Shown: positions 10,308 to 18,949 of the stretch, in pieces
Numbering within the stretch: position 1 is the stretch's first letter
How the letters are laid out: each line of letters opens with the position of its first letter
From: JBOHDX01 sp050700835
GTDB lineage: Bacteria; Actinomycetota; Actinomycetes; Propionibacteriales; Nocardioidaceae
Assembly (NCBI GenBank): GCA_050700835.1
Contig: JBOHDX010000027.1
Location: 14,659-78,658 of the forward strand
Length of the DNA: 64,000 nt
Reading direction: 5' to 3'
Made by a program: the position numbers and the translations under genes
The notes under the pieces: model-generated
What the model saw: only the letters and a program-made list of their open reading frames with translations
Database searches by the model: none
Told to the model about the DNA's origin: nothing

Positions 10308-10343
10308 CCGGCTCCCCGTTTGCCACCGCACTCGGGGAGCCGG
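10308..10343 (+). terminator. Hairpin terminator after the lipoprotein gene
   Basis: CCGGCTCCCCG (10308-10318) and CGGGGAGCCGG (10333-10343) form a perfect 11-bp stem with a 14-nt loop, 20 nt after the stop. The tract after it (TTCCTTG) is only weakly T-rich. Confidence 0.65.
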
Positions 10344-10357
10344 TTCCTTGTCGTGGG

Positions 10358-10470
10358 CCCGTTCTGACCCGTCGGCCGTTCCTGACCCGTCGGCCTTGCC
10401 TGGGCCTTCCCTGGGCCGTCCCTGGGCCGTCGTGGGTCGGCCGTCTTGGGCCGTCCTGGGTGGTGGGCGG
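10358..10470. repeat. Short tandem repeats between convergent genes
   Basis: A 17-18-bp unit ending CTGACCCGTCGGCC occurs twice, followed by several copies of a roughly 10-bp CTGGGCCGTC unit with variations. The region separates the lipoprotein terminator from the end of the minus-strand hydrolase and holds no gene that I can support. Confidence 0.5.
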
Positions 10471-10496
10471 CGCCGGTGGGCTGATCAGTGGGCTCG

Positions 10497-11222
10497 TCAG
10501 TGGGTGCCGAGGTGGCCGAGCACCGCGCCGAGGGCACTCTCGACGGCCTCACAGGCCTCGTCGGAGCGAGTGAGCGTGTCGAAGCCGTGTTCACCGCGCT
10601 GGACGTCGACCACCTCGAGCGCATTGCCGTTGGTCTGGGCGGTGTCGACGAACTCCGCGACTGCCGACGCGGCCTCGGCGCGCTCGCGGCCCACTCTCGT
10701 GAGCACGATGGGCAGGTCGCCGGCGTCGGCCAGCGCGTCGATCGGGCGGACCGCGAGGTCGACCTTGCGGTCCGGGAGCGAGTCGATGATCGGATAGGTC
10801 AGACCGATGCAGCGCAGCCACTCCGGCGGCTTCGCCAGCCATGAGCCGCACAGCAGCCCCCCGCCGGAGAAGAACCACAGCGCCACCCGGTCGGCGTCGA
10901 CCCGCTCGTGTGCGCGCACCAGGTCGACCGCCGCCACGACGTCGGCTCCCGCCCGGTCGTAGTCGTCGAGCGAGTGCAACCGGTGGTCCACGACGGCACC
11001 GACCACGCCGCGGGCGGCCGCTTGACCGCCGTACCCGTGATAGACGGGCCAGTCGCGAGGTCGGGGTTCGAACTCGGCCGGCACCGGTCCACCGGGCACG
11101 AACAGGACGACCGGGCGCTGACCGTCTCCGGCCGGGAGGTAGAGGTCGACCGCCCCCTGTCGCTGCACCGCCACCGTGCGGGTCGGAAGGACGAACGGCT
11201 GCTGCTGCATGGGGATGGCCAT
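10497..11222 (-). CDS. Small alpha/beta hydrolase (dienelactone-hydrolase-like)
   Basis: Cytoplasmic hydrolase of 241 residues. The strand PVVLFVPGGP is an oxyanion-hole segment, the nucleophile elbow reads WFFSGGGLL (Ser near residue 119), and GEHGFDTLT near the C-terminus gives the catalytic His. The substrate is unknown; distant relatives include esterases and dienelactone hydrolases. The elbow departs from the usual G-x-S-x-G at its first position, where a Phe is found. ATG 11222 is supported by a TAGGCT hexamer ending 6 nt upstream. It is transcribed alone, convergent to the lipoprotein gene and behind valS with about 90 nt between them. Confidence 0.8.
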   Translation of the reverse strand: MAIPMQQQPFVLPTRTVAVQRQGAVDLYLPAGDGQRPVVLFVPGGPVPAEFEPRPRDWPVYHGYGGQAAARGVVGAVVDHRLHSLDDYDRAGADVVAAVDLVRAHERVDADRVALWFFSGGGLLCGSWLAKPPEWLRCIGLTYPIIDSLPDRKVDLAVRPIDALADAGDLPIVLTRVGRERAEAASAVAEFVDTAQTNGNALEVVDVQRGEHGFDTLTRSDEACEAVESALGAVLGHLGTH

Positions 11223-11228
11223 CTCGGC

Positions 11229-11234
11229 AGCCTA
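11229..11234 (-). promoter_or_regulatory. -10 hexamer TAGGCT for the minus-strand hydrolase
   Basis: Read on the minus strand, TAGGCT is followed by 6 nt and ATG 11222, the spacing of a leaderless start. Confidence 0.45.
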
Positions 11235-11316
11235 CGACGTACGCGAGTTGTCAGTGTCGGCGCCGCGTGCTGAGCCGCGCTCTGATGACCATCCACTGAC
11301 AACAGCAACGGGCGGA

Positions 11317-13926
11317 TCAGGCCGGGAGGACAAGCTGCGCGCTGACTGAGATCCCCGCCAGGTCGTCGGCGGGCTCTAACCTGAGGTCGCCGATCACGCG
11401 GCCGGCGGCCCTGACGTCGTCCAGAGCGCGAGCCGCGAGGTCGAGCCGGTGCCGTGGACCGCGCGCGGTCGCCCACGCCACCTGGGTACGCATGGACGCC
11501 TTCGCGGTCGACTTGGCGCCACGGAGCCCAGCCAACAGCTCGGCCGCGGCCTCCAGTACGTCAGGGTCATGGGGGACTGTGGCGATGTCGGCGTCGACGC
11601 TCGGCCACGGGCTCAGGTGGATCGAGCCCTCCTGCCACCACGACCATGCCTCCTCGGTGACGTACGGCAGGAACGGCGCGAACAGCCGGAGCTGGACCGA
11701 CAGGGCGATCGCCAGCGCGGTACGCGCCGACGTCGCGGCATCGTCTCCACGACTGCCGTAGGCGCGTTCCTTGACCAGCTCGAGATAGTCGTCGCAGAAC
11801 GTCCAGAAGAACTTCTCGACCGTCTCCAGAGCGGTCGTGTAGTCGTATGCGTCCAGCGCTCTGGTGGCGGCGTCGACCACCTGACGGAGGCGACGGAGCA
11901 TCGCGAGGTCGAGTGGTTCGGTGACCGCCGTCGCCTCGGTGTCCGCCGCACCGATGCCGAGCACGAATGTGCTGGCGTGGAGCACCTTCATCGCCAGCCG
12001 GCGCCCGACCTTCATCTGGGACTCGTCGAACGGGCTGTCCAGCCCTGGTCGCGACATCGCCGCGCGCCAACGCACCGCGTCTGAGCCATACCGTTCCAAG
12101 ATGTCCACCGGCACCACGACGTTGCCCTTGGACTTGCTCATCTTCTTGCGGTCGGGGTCGACGACGAACCCGGAGATCAGCACATGCGACCAGGGGGTGC
12201 AGTCGTTCTCGAAGTGCGACCTGACCATCCGGGAGAACAGCCAGGTCCGGATGATGTCGTGCGCATGGGTGCACAAGTCCATCGGGAAAACCCGGCCGAA
12301 CAGGTCAGTGTCTCGCTCCCACCCGCCGGCGATGTGCGGGGAGAGCGACGACGTCGCCCAGGTGTCCATCACGTCGGGGTCACCGGCGAAGCCGCCCGGC
12401 TTGCCGCGCTGGTCCTCGTCATAGCCGTCTGGCGGCTGAGACGACGGGTCCACCGGCAGGTCCGCCTCGGCGGCCAACAGCGGGTGCGCGTGATCGGGCA
12501 CGCCGTCGCCGTCGAGGGGATACCAGACGGGGATCGGAACGCCGAAGAACCGCTGCCGGCTGATCAGCCAGTCTCCGTTCAGCCCGTCGACCCAGTTCGT
12601 GTAGCGGTGCTGCATGAAGCCGGGGATCCACGTCATCTCGGCGCCGCGGGCGACCAGCCGGCCGCGCAACTCGGGGTCGCGGCCACCGTTGCGGACGTAC
12701 CACTGGCGGGTCGAGACGATCTCCAGTGGCTTGTCGCCCTTCTCGTAGAAGTTCGCCTTGCGCTGGGTCGGCGTCGGCTCCCCGACCAGGTCGCCAGAGT
12801 CGCGCAGCAGAGTGACCATCGCCTCGCGGGCGCTGAACACGGTCTTGCCGGCCAGCTGCTGGTACGCCTGGGCGGCAAGGTCGTCGCCGAGCCAGGACGG
12901 CGTCTCGGCCAGGATCCGGCCGTCGCGGCCGATCACGGTGCGCACGGGCAGCTGCAGCTCGCGCCACCACTGCACGTCGGTGAGGTCGCCGAACGTGCAG
13001 CACATGGCGATGCCGGTGCCCTTGTCGGGCTCGGCCGCAGCGTGGGCCAGCACCGGGATCTCCACGCCGAACACGGGCGTCCGCACCGTGCCGCCGAACA
13101 GGGGTTGGTACCTGGCATCGTCCGGGTGGGCGATCAACGCGACACAGGCGGCGATCAGCTCGGGCCGGGTGGTCTCGATCCGGACGGGGCCATCGGCGCC
13201 TTGGAAGTCGATCGCATGGTAGTGCCCGGGATAGTCGCGTGCCTCGAGCTCGGCCTGTGCGACCGCGGTTTGGAAGGTGACGTCCCACAGCGTGGGTGCG
13301 TCCGCCTGATAGGCCTCGCCGCGGGCGATGTTGCGCAGGAACGCCTTCTGGGCAACGGTTCTGGAGTCGTCACTGATCGTCGTGTAGAGATAGGACCAGT
13401 CGACCGAGAGACCGAGCGTGCGCCACAACGCCTCGAAGACCTGCTCGTCGACCTGGGTCAGCTCCTCGCACAGCTCGATGAAGTTGCCGCGGCTGATCGG
13501 GACCTGCTTCCTCGCATCGGGCTTGTCCGGTGGCGTGTACGCTGGGTCGTACGCGATCGTGGGGTCGCACCGGACACCGTAGAAGTTCTGCACCCGGCGC
13601 TCGGTCGGCAGCCCGTTGTCGTCCCACCCCATCGGGTAGAACACGGTCTTGCCCGTCATGCGCTGGTAGCGCGCGATCAGGTCGGTGTGGGTGTAGCTGA
13701 ACACGTGGCCCACGTGCAGCGAGCCCGAGACCGTCGGCGGAGGGGTGTCGATGCTGTAAACCTCCGCGCGCTCGCGGGTCCCGTCGAAGCGGTAGGTCTG
13801 CTGCTGCTCCCATCGCCGGCCCCACGTGGCCTCGAGGCCTTCGAGGGCGGGCTTGTCGGGAACGGTCGGGGTTCTGCGTGGCGTCGCGGCGGTCGCCGCC
13901 GACTGCTCAGGGCGTGGCGTGGTCAC
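11317..13926 (-). CDS. valS: Valyl-tRNA synthetase
   Basis: Class I aminoacyl-tRNA synthetase that charges tRNA-Val. The 869-residue protein carries the HIGH-type motif as [12 protein letters not shown], the KMSKS motif as [13 protein letters not shown], the CP1 editing region between them and the WMMHR-like FMQHRYTNW segment. Start GTG 13926 follows GAAGGTG. Its N-terminus (about 30 residues, Thr/Ala-rich) precedes the core [16 protein letters not shown]. It is divergent from folC, unlike the common co-directional valS-folC pair. The 267-nt gap contains a strong hairpin but no T-box motif that I can find. Length is normal for the family. Confidence 0.97.
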   Translation of the reverse strand: MTTPRPEQSAATAATPRRTPTVPDKPALEGLEATWGRRWEQQQTYRFDGTRERAEVYSIDTPPPTVSGSLHVGHVFSYTHTDLIARYQRMTGKTVFYPMGWDDNGLPTERRVQNFYGVRCDPTIAYDPAYTPPDKPDARKQVPISRGNFIELCEELTQVDEQVFEALWRTLGLSVDWSYLYTTISDDSRTVAQKAFLRNIARGEAYQADAPTLWDVTFQTAVAQAELEARDYPGHYHAIDFQGADGPVRIETTRPELIAACVALIAHPDDARYQPLFGGTVRTPVFGVEIPVLAHAAAEPDKGTGIAMCCTFGDLTDVQWWRELQLPVRTVIGRDGRILAETPSWLGDDLAAQAYQQLAGKTVFSAREAMVTLLRDSGDLVGEPTPTQRKANFYEKGDKPLEIVSTRQWYVRNGGRDPELRGRLVARGAEMTWIPGFMQHRYTNWVDGLNGDWLISRQRFFGVPIPVWYPLDGDGVPDHAHPLLAAEADLPVDPSSQPPDGYDEDQRGKPGGFAGDPDVMDTWATSSLSPHIAGGWERDTDLFGRVFPMDLCTHAHDIIRTWLFSRMVRSHFENDCTPWSHVLISGFVVDPDRKKMSKSKGNVVVPVDILERYGSDAVRWRAAMSRPGLDSPFDESQMKVGRRLAMKVLHASTFVLGIGAADTEATAVTEPLDLAMLRRLRQVVDAATRALDAYDYTTALETVEKFFWTFCDDYLELVKERAYGSRGDDAATSARTALAIALSVQLRLFAPFLPYVTEEAWSWWQEGSIHLSPWPSVDADIATVPHDPDVLEAAAELLAGLRGAKSTAKASMRTQVAWATARGPRHRLDLAARALDDVRAAGRVIGDLRLEPADDLAGISVSAQLVLPA

Positions 13927-13990
13927 GGTCGATCACCTTCGTGGGGTGGGCCGACGCCCGAAGGGTGGTGGGCGGCTCGGCGGCGGGTCG

Positions 13991-14029
13991 GGGCGAGAGC
14001 GGCGCTCAGCGGCGCCCGGCTACTCGCCC
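13991..14029 (-). promoter_or_regulatory. Stable hairpin in the valS leader
   Basis: GGGCGAG (13991-13997) pairs with CTCGCCC (14023-14029); AGC/GCT and GGCGC/GCGCC extend the stem inward with small bulges. If transcribed toward valS it lies about 65-100 nt before the GTG. It has no T-run and no T-box sequence, so a regulatory role is only possible. The rest of the gap holds the folC promoter region. Confidence 0.35.
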
Positions 14030-14193
14030 GCGCGCTCCGCCGCCGCATCCGTGGCAGCGGCCGACGCGAGCCGAGTGCGAAGTCCGACCGGATTCCATGC
14101 CGATCAGTGTATTCGCCGGGGCGGGGTGGCTGTCCACGAGTATCTGCGCCGCCCTCGGAGCGGCCCGGACATCGCCCATAGACTGACCTGGCG

Positions 14194-15546
14194 ATGACAA
14201 CCCCCACGGCGGCGGAAGCCGCGTACGCCGAGGTCGAGCGCGCGTTGCTGGCGCGGTGGCCGGAGACCAGGCTCGACCCGTCCTTGGACCGGATCCGGCG
14301 CCTGGTCGATCTGATGGGCGATCCGCAGGCGTCCTATCCGGTGATCCAGCTGACCGGCACCAACGGCAAGACCTCGACGGCGAGAATGGTCGACGCGCTG
14401 TTGCGTGGTCTCGGCCTGCGTACCGGGCGGTTCACCAGCCCTCATCTGGAGTCGATGACGGAGCGGATCAGCGTCGACGGTGACCCGATCAGCACCGAGG
14501 GCTTTGTCCGGACGTACCACGAGGTGAAGCCGTACGCCGACGTGGTGGAGAAGACGCTCGGCCACCCGGTGAGCTTCTTCGAGGCGGTCACGGGCATGGC
14601 CTACGCCGCGTTCGCCGACGCCCCGGTCGACGTGGCGGTCATCGAAGTCGGCCTCGGGGGGGCCTGGGACGCGACCAGCGTGGCCGACGCCCAGATCGGC
14701 GTGGTGACGCCCATCGCAATCGACCACGCGCACCTGCTCGGCGACACCCCGGCTCAGATCGCGGTCGAGAAGGCCGGCATCCTCAAGCCCGGGTCCTTCG
14801 GCGTCCTCGCCCAGCAACCGGTCGAGGCGGCCGAGGTGCTGATCAGGCATGCCGCGGAGGTGGGTGTGACTGTCGCCCGCGAGGGTCTCGAGTTCGCCCT
14901 GACGTCGCGCCTGCCTGGTGTCGGCGGCCAAGTGATCAGCGTGCGCGGACTCGGCGGCGAGTACGACGAGGTGCTGCTGCCGCTGCTCGGGGCTCACCAG
15001 GCTCAGAACGCGGCGTGCGCCATCGCCGCGGTCGAGGCGTTCGTCGGCGGCATCGAGCTGGACGGTGATGCGGTGCGGGAGGCCTTCACCACCGTGACGT
15101 CGCCCGGGCGGCTCGAGCTGGTGCGGCGCAGCCCGTCGATCGTGCTCGACGCCGCACACAATCCGGCCGGTGCGGCGGCCACGGCCGCGGCGATGCAGGA
15201 GTCGTTCGCCTTCAGCCCCCTGATCGGCGTCGTGGGAGTCATGGCCGACAAGGACGTCGAAGGCGTGCTTGCCGAGCTCGAGCCGATCCTCGCCGAGATC
15301 ATCTGCACCCAGAACTCCACTCGCCGGGCGATGCCGGCCGCGGACCTGGCCGACGTGGCCGAGGGCATCTTCGGTCCGGACCGGGTACGCGTCGTCCGTC
15401 GGCTCGACGAGGCGATCGACACCGCGGCCGGTCTCGCCGAGCAGGGAGAGTCGTGGGGCGATGCTCTCGGCAGTGGAGGCGTCCTGGTGACCGGGTCGGT
15501 GATCACGGTCGGCGAGGCGCGACGCCTGTTGGGCGGAGCGCACTGA
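14194..15546 (+). CDS. folC: Bifunctional folylpolyglutamate / dihydrofolate synthase
   Basis: Adds glutamate to dihydropteroate and to folates, using ATP. The 450-residue protein has the Mur-ligase-type P-loop LTGTNGKTSTARM, the folate-binding segment TSPHLESMTERI, the magnesium-binding VIEVGLGG, and the C-terminal ligase motif IVLDAAHNPAG. A TAGACT hexamer 9 nt before ATG 14194 is the likely -10 box. The next gene (DUF4233) overlaps the stop by one base. The pairing of folC, DUF4233 and ndk is standard in this phylum. No unusual residues are seen. Confidence 0.96.
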   Translation: MTTPTAAEAAYAEVERALLARWPETRLDPSLDRIRRLVDLMGDPQASYPVIQLTGTNGKTSTARMVDALLRGLGLRTGRFTSPHLESMTERISVDGDPISTEGFVRTYHEVKPYADVVEKTLGHPVSFFEAVTGMAYAAFADAPVDVAVIEVGLGGAWDATSVADAQIGVVTPIAIDHAHLLGDTPAQIAVEKAGILKPGSFGVLAQQPVEAAEVLIRHAAEVGVTVAREGLEFALTSRLPGVGGQVISVRGLGGEYDEVLLPLLGAHQAQNAACAIAAVEAFVGGIELDGDAVREAFTTVTSPGRLELVRRSPSIVLDAAHNPAGAAATAAAMQESFAFSPLIGVVGVMADKDVEGVLAELEPILAEIICTQNSTRRAMPAADLADVAEGIFGPDRVRVVRRLDEAIDTAAGLAEQGESWGDALGSGGVLVTGSVITVGEARRLLGGAH

Positions 15547-15863
15547 TGCGGGGCATGTGCGCAGGCGTGCTGTCCCTCGAGGCCATCGTGCTCGCACTGA
15601 CCACCCCGGTCATGATCTCCGTGTCCGGGATCGACAAGGCAACGGCACTGATCGGCGGGCTCGGGCTCGCCGCGCTGGCGCTGCTGGCCGCCGGCATGTT
15701 GCGCCGTCCGTGGGCGTACTGGCTGGGTCATCTGGTGCAGGTGGGAGCGCTCGGTCTCGGTTTCGTGGTGCCGATCATGTTCCTGCTCGGCGTGGTGTTC
15801 GCGGCCCTGTGGGTCAGCGCCAACGTGCTCGGTCGCAAGGTCCAGGCAGGCACCGGTCTTTAG
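15546..15863 (+). CDS. DUF4233 membrane protein
   Basis: Small integral membrane protein of 105 residues with four hydrophobic helices (about 3-24, 32-49, 55-72 and 74-96) and a short positive tail. It matches the DUF4233 family that sits between folC and ndk in many actinobacteria; its role is not known. ATG 15546 overlaps the folC stop as TGATG, so translation is coupled to folC. No catalytic residues are recognisable. Confidence 0.85.
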   Translation: MRGMCAGVLSLEAIVLALTTPVMISVSGIDKATALIGGLGLAALALLAAGMLRRPWAYWLGHLVQVGALGLGFVVPIMFLLGVVFAALWVSANVLGRKVQAGTGL

Positions 15864-15910
15864 CCATTCGGGTGGCCGGAGCAGCAGCGTTGGCCACGGA
15901 TCGGGTTGGG

Positions 15911-15916
15911 TACGCT
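15911..15916 (+). promoter_or_regulatory. -10 hexamer TACGCT for ndk
   Basis: TACGCT lies 7 nt before ATG 15924. The same hexamer and spacing recur before lpdA and proA, which supports a leaderless ndk transcript. Confidence 0.55.
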
Positions 15917-15923
15917 CCCGGCC

Positions 15924-16352
15924 ATGACCGACGCCCAGGCCGCCGACGGACAGCGCACGCTCGTCCTGCTCAAGCCCGACACCGTCCGCCGCGGCCTGAT
16001 GGGTGCCGTGCTGTCCCGGTTCGAGTCGAAGGGGCTGCGGGTCCTGGCCATGGACCTGCGGACGATCGACGCCGACCTGGCCGACCGGCACTACGCCGAG
16101 CACGTCGAGAAGCCGTTCTATCCGCCGCTGCGCGCGTTCGTCACCTCCGGCCCACTCGTCGCAATGGTGCTGGAGGGCGACGAGGCGGTCGAGGTCGTGC
16201 GCGGCCTCAACGGTGCTACCGACGGGCGCAAGGCCGTCCCTGGGTCGATCCGTGGCGACTGGTCGTTGTCGAACCGGGAGAACCTCGTGCACGGGTCTGA
16301 CTCGGCCGAGTCGGCCGCTCGTGAGATCTCCCTCTGGTTCCCCCACCTCTGA
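15924..16352 (+). CDS. ndk: Nucleoside diphosphate kinase
   Basis: Transfers the gamma phosphate of ATP to NDPs through a phospho-histidine. The 142-residue protein has the nucleotide-binding TLVLLKPDTVRRGL start, the GATDGRKAVPGSIRGDW loop and the active-site NLVHGSDSAESA with the catalytic His near residue 124. ATG 15924 is used because residues before it are not conserved and a TACGCT hexamer is 7 nt upstream. It lies between DUF4233 and mreB with about 60 and 96 nt gaps. Length is normal. Confidence 0.96.
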   Translation: MTDAQAADGQRTLVLLKPDTVRRGLMGAVLSRFESKGLRVLAMDLRTIDADLADRHYAEHVEKPFYPPLRAFVTSGPLVAMVLEGDEAVEVVRGLNGATDGRKAVPGSIRGDWSLSNRENLVHGSDSAESAAREISLWFPHL

Positions 16353-16448
16353 CGGCGGATGCGGCGCGCTCGCGTGTCGTGGGCGGGAACGGCCTGGCCG
16401 CCCGCTTAACCTGAGCGCACACAGCGCAGTCAGACAGTCGGGGCGTCC

Positions 16449-17474
16449 ATGGCGAACAGCTTCATCGGCCGCGACATGGCCGTCGATCTCGGCACCGCCA
16501 ACACGTTGGTCTATGTCCGGGGCAGGGGCGTGCTGCTCAACGAGCCCTCGGTCGTGGCGTTGTCGACACAGACCCGCGAGATCCTGGCCGTCGGCTCCGA
16601 GGCACGGCGGATGCTCGGGCGTACCCCCGACAACATCACCGCGATCCGGCCGATGAAGGACGGCGTGATCGCCGACTTCGAGTCGACCGAGCAGATGCTG
16701 AGGCTCTTCATCCAGCAGGTGCACCGGCGTCGCTACTTCGCCAAGCCTCGTCTGGTGATCTGTGTGCCGAGTGGCATCACGTCGGTCGAACAGCGGGCGG
16801 TCAAGGAGGCCGGCTACCAGGCAGGTGCGCGCCGCGTCTACATCATCGAGGAGCCGATGGCCGCCGCGATCGGCGCCGGGCTGCCCGTCCACGAGGCCAC
16901 CGGCAACATGGTCGTCGACATCGGCGGCGGCACCACCGAGGTGGCGGTCATCTCCCTCGGCGGCATCGTCACGAGCCTGTCGATCCGGACCGCGGGCGAC
17001 GACCTCGACCAGGCGATCATCTCTTGGTTCAAGAAGGAGTACTCCCTGATGCTCGGCGAGCGCACCGCCGAGGAGATCAAGATGGAGCTCGGGTCGGCCT
17101 TCCCGCTACCTGACGAGCCAGAGGCGGAGGTACGCGGGCGTGACCTGATCTCCGGGCTCCCGCGCACGATCACCGTGTCCAGCGCGGAGGTACGCCAAGC
17201 GCTCGAGGAGCAGCTGCACGCGATCATCGACGCGGTCAGGACCACGCTCGACAAGACTCCGCCCGAGTTGGCCGGCGACATCATGGACCGCGGTCTCGTC
17301 CTCACCGGCGGCGGCGCACTGCTGCGCGGTCTCGATGAGCGACTGCGGCACGAGACGGGCATGCCCGTGCACGTCGCCGACGACCCCCTGCACTCGGTGG
17401 CGATGGGCGCCGGCAAGTGCGTCGAGGAGTTCGAGGCGCTCCGTCCGGTGCTCGTCTCCGAGCCTCGCCGGTAG
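16449..17474 (+). CDS. mreB: Rod-shape-determining actin homologue MreB
   Basis: Bacterial actin that organises lateral cell-wall synthesis at the membrane. The 341-residue protein has the ATPase-fold phosphate motifs AVDLGTANTLVY (residues 11-22) and VDIGGGTTEVAV, the adenosine motif VLTGGGALLRGLDE, and the conserved IIEEPMAAAIGAG. The N-terminal MANSFIGRDM could serve as a membrane-binding segment. TAACCT at 16406-16411 may be the -10 of the mre operon. It is the first gene of mreB-mreC-mreD-mrdA-rodA, all closely spaced. The presence of the full set implies a rod-type elongasome. Confidence 0.97.
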   Translation: MANSFIGRDMAVDLGTANTLVYVRGRGVLLNEPSVVALSTQTREILAVGSEARRMLGRTPDNITAIRPMKDGVIADFESTEQMLRLFIQQVHRRRYFAKPRLVICVPSGITSVEQRAVKEAGYQAGARRVYIIEEPMAAAIGAGLPVHEATGNMVVDIGGGTTEVAVISLGGIVTSLSIRTAGDDLDQAIISWFKKEYSLMLGERTAEEIKMELGSAFPLPDEPEAEVRGRDLISGLPRTITVSSAEVRQALEEQLHAIIDAVRTTLDKTPPELAGDIMDRGLVLTGGGALLRGLDERLRHETGMPVHVADDPLHSVAMGAGKCVEEFEALRPVLVSEPRR

Positions 17475-17480
17475 TCGGCG

Positions 17481-18431
17481 GTGGCTGCGGTGAGACAACG
17501 CTTCAAACCCCATCTGAGGGCCGGCTTCCGCCTGGACCCGGGGACCGGCCGGCGCGACGGGCCACGCTCCTCCACCCTGCTCGCGCTGCTGGTTCTCGCG
17601 GCGCTCGCCGTGATCAGTGTCGACTCCACCGGCGCCGGCTCGCCGGTGGAGTCGGTGCGTGGCGCGGTCGGCAGCGTGCTGGGTCCGGTGCAGAGTGGGT
17701 TCTCGGCCGCCGACCGGCCGTTCTCGTCGGTGTTCGGCTACTTCACGACCGTCCACGACCTGCGCGACCGCAACGCGACGCTTGCGCAGGACAACGCCCG
17801 GATGCGGGCCCAGCTCGACACCACGACCTATCTGCGCAACCAGCTCGCCGAGTACTCCGGTCTCGCGGCGGCGACGGCCGGCAGCGGCCTGGCCACGGTG
17901 GACGCGCACGTCGTCGGTCTCGGCTCCGCCCAGTCCTTCTCGCGCACCGCGACCATCGACGTCGGCACCGCGGACGGCGTGCGCGCCGACATGACCGTGC
18001 TCGACGCCCACGGCCTCGTCGGACGGGTGGTGCACGCCGACGCCCACTCGTCGACCGTGCTGCTCCTCATCGACGCCACGTCCGTCGTCGGCGGTCGTCT
18101 GTCGGCGTCGATGGAGCTCGGCTTCCTGCGCGGCAGCGGTGACGTGTCCGGCGACGGCCATCTCACCATGACCACGCTGGACCCCAAGGCCGTTCCGACC
18201 GTCGGCGACACCGTGGTGAGCTGGGGGTCGAGCCACTCCGGCCCCTATGTAGCGGGGGTGCCGATCGGCCGGGTCACCGCGGTGGTGCAGAGTCCCCGAG
18301 ACCAGTCGGCGACCGCCACGATCGCGCCCTACGCGGACTTCTCCGCACTCGACGTCGTCGCCGTCGTCACCGGCCGCCCGGCCCGGTCGTCCCAGGCCGC
18401 CCCGCCGGCCAGCACCTCCCGGGGGCACTGA
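17481..18431 (+). CDS. mreC: Rod-shape-determining protein MreC
   Basis: Bitopic scaffold of the elongasome, 316 residues. A cytoplasmic tail of about 30 residues precedes one transmembrane helix (TLLALLVLAALAVISV). A coiled-coil stretch follows (LRDRNATLAQDNARMRAQLDT) and then the extracytoplasmic beta domains (GTADGVRADMTVLDAHGLVGRV, VGDTVVSWGSS). GTG 17481 lies 6 nt after mreB; a GTG at 17490 would remove three residues. The Pro/Ser tail after residue 300 is variable in the family. Interacts by family knowledge with PBP2, MreB and MreD. Confidence 0.93.
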   Translation: MAAVRQRFKPHLRAGFRLDPGTGRRDGPRSSTLLALLVLAALAVISVDSTGAGSPVESVRGAVGSVLGPVQSGFSAADRPFSSVFGYFTTVHDLRDRNATLAQDNARMRAQLDTTTYLRNQLAEYSGLAAATAGSGLATVDAHVVGLGSAQSFSRTATIDVGTADGVRADMTVLDAHGLVGRVVHADAHSSTVLLLIDATSVVGGRLSASMELGFLRGSGDVSGDGHLTMTTLDPKAVPTVGDTVVSWGSSHSGPYVAGVPIGRVTAVVQSPRDQSATATIAPYADFSALDVVAVVTGRPARSSQAAPPASTSRGH

Positions 18432-18432
18432 G

Positions 18433-18945
18433 GTGACCGCCGTACGTCTCTCCGTCGTCGCCGCTCTGCTGGTCGTCGCCACCAGCCTGCAGGTCGGGAT
18501 CTTCTCCCAGCTCGCCATTGACGGCGTCGTTCCCGACCTCGCGCTGCTCGTGGTGATCGGCGCCGCGCTCGTGCGCGGGCCCGACTACGCAGCTGTGCTG
18601 GGCTTCTTCGCGGGCCTCTGCCTCGATCTCGCACCCCCCGCGGACCACACCGCCGGGCGCTGGGCGCTCGCACTCGTCGTCGTGGGCTGGCTGGCCGGAC
18701 AGGTCCGCCACGACGCTGGGCACAGCGCCGCCGCGGCCGTCGTGACCGTGGCCGCTGGATCGTTCATCGGCACGTCGCTGTTCGCCCTGTCCGGGCTGGT
18801 CCTCGGCGATCCCGGTGTCACCGTGAGCCGAGTACTCACCGTCGTGCCCCTCGCCATGCTGTACGACGTCGCGCTCACGCCGTTCGTGCTGCCGCTCCTC
18901 ATCGGGCTGTTCCGGCGGCTCGGCGTCGCGACCGAGCGGTGGTGA
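18433..18945 (+). CDS. mreD: Rod-shape-determining protein MreD
   Basis: Polytopic partner of MreC, 170 residues with about five hydrophobic helices. The opening VTAVRLSVVAALLVVATSLQ, the GVVPDLALLVVIGAALVRGPD segment and GFFAGLCLDLAPP are typical of the family. GTG 18433 follows the mreC stop by one base, so the two are coupled. It precedes mrdA by 4 nt. No unusual features are visible. Confidence 0.92.
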   Translation: MTAVRLSVVAALLVVATSLQVGIFSQLAIDGVVPDLALLVVIGAALVRGPDYAAVLGFFAGLCLDLAPPADHTAGRWALALVVVGWLAGQVRHDAGHSAAAAVVTVAAGSFIGTSLFALSGLVLGDPGVTVSRVLTVVPLAMLYDVALTPFVLPLLIGLFRRLGVATERW

Positions 18946-18949
18946 GCCG

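Noticed and set aside
13927..14193. T-box riboswitch for valS
   Set aside because: The AGGGTGG-type antiterminator sequence and a terminator with T-run are not present on the minus strand.
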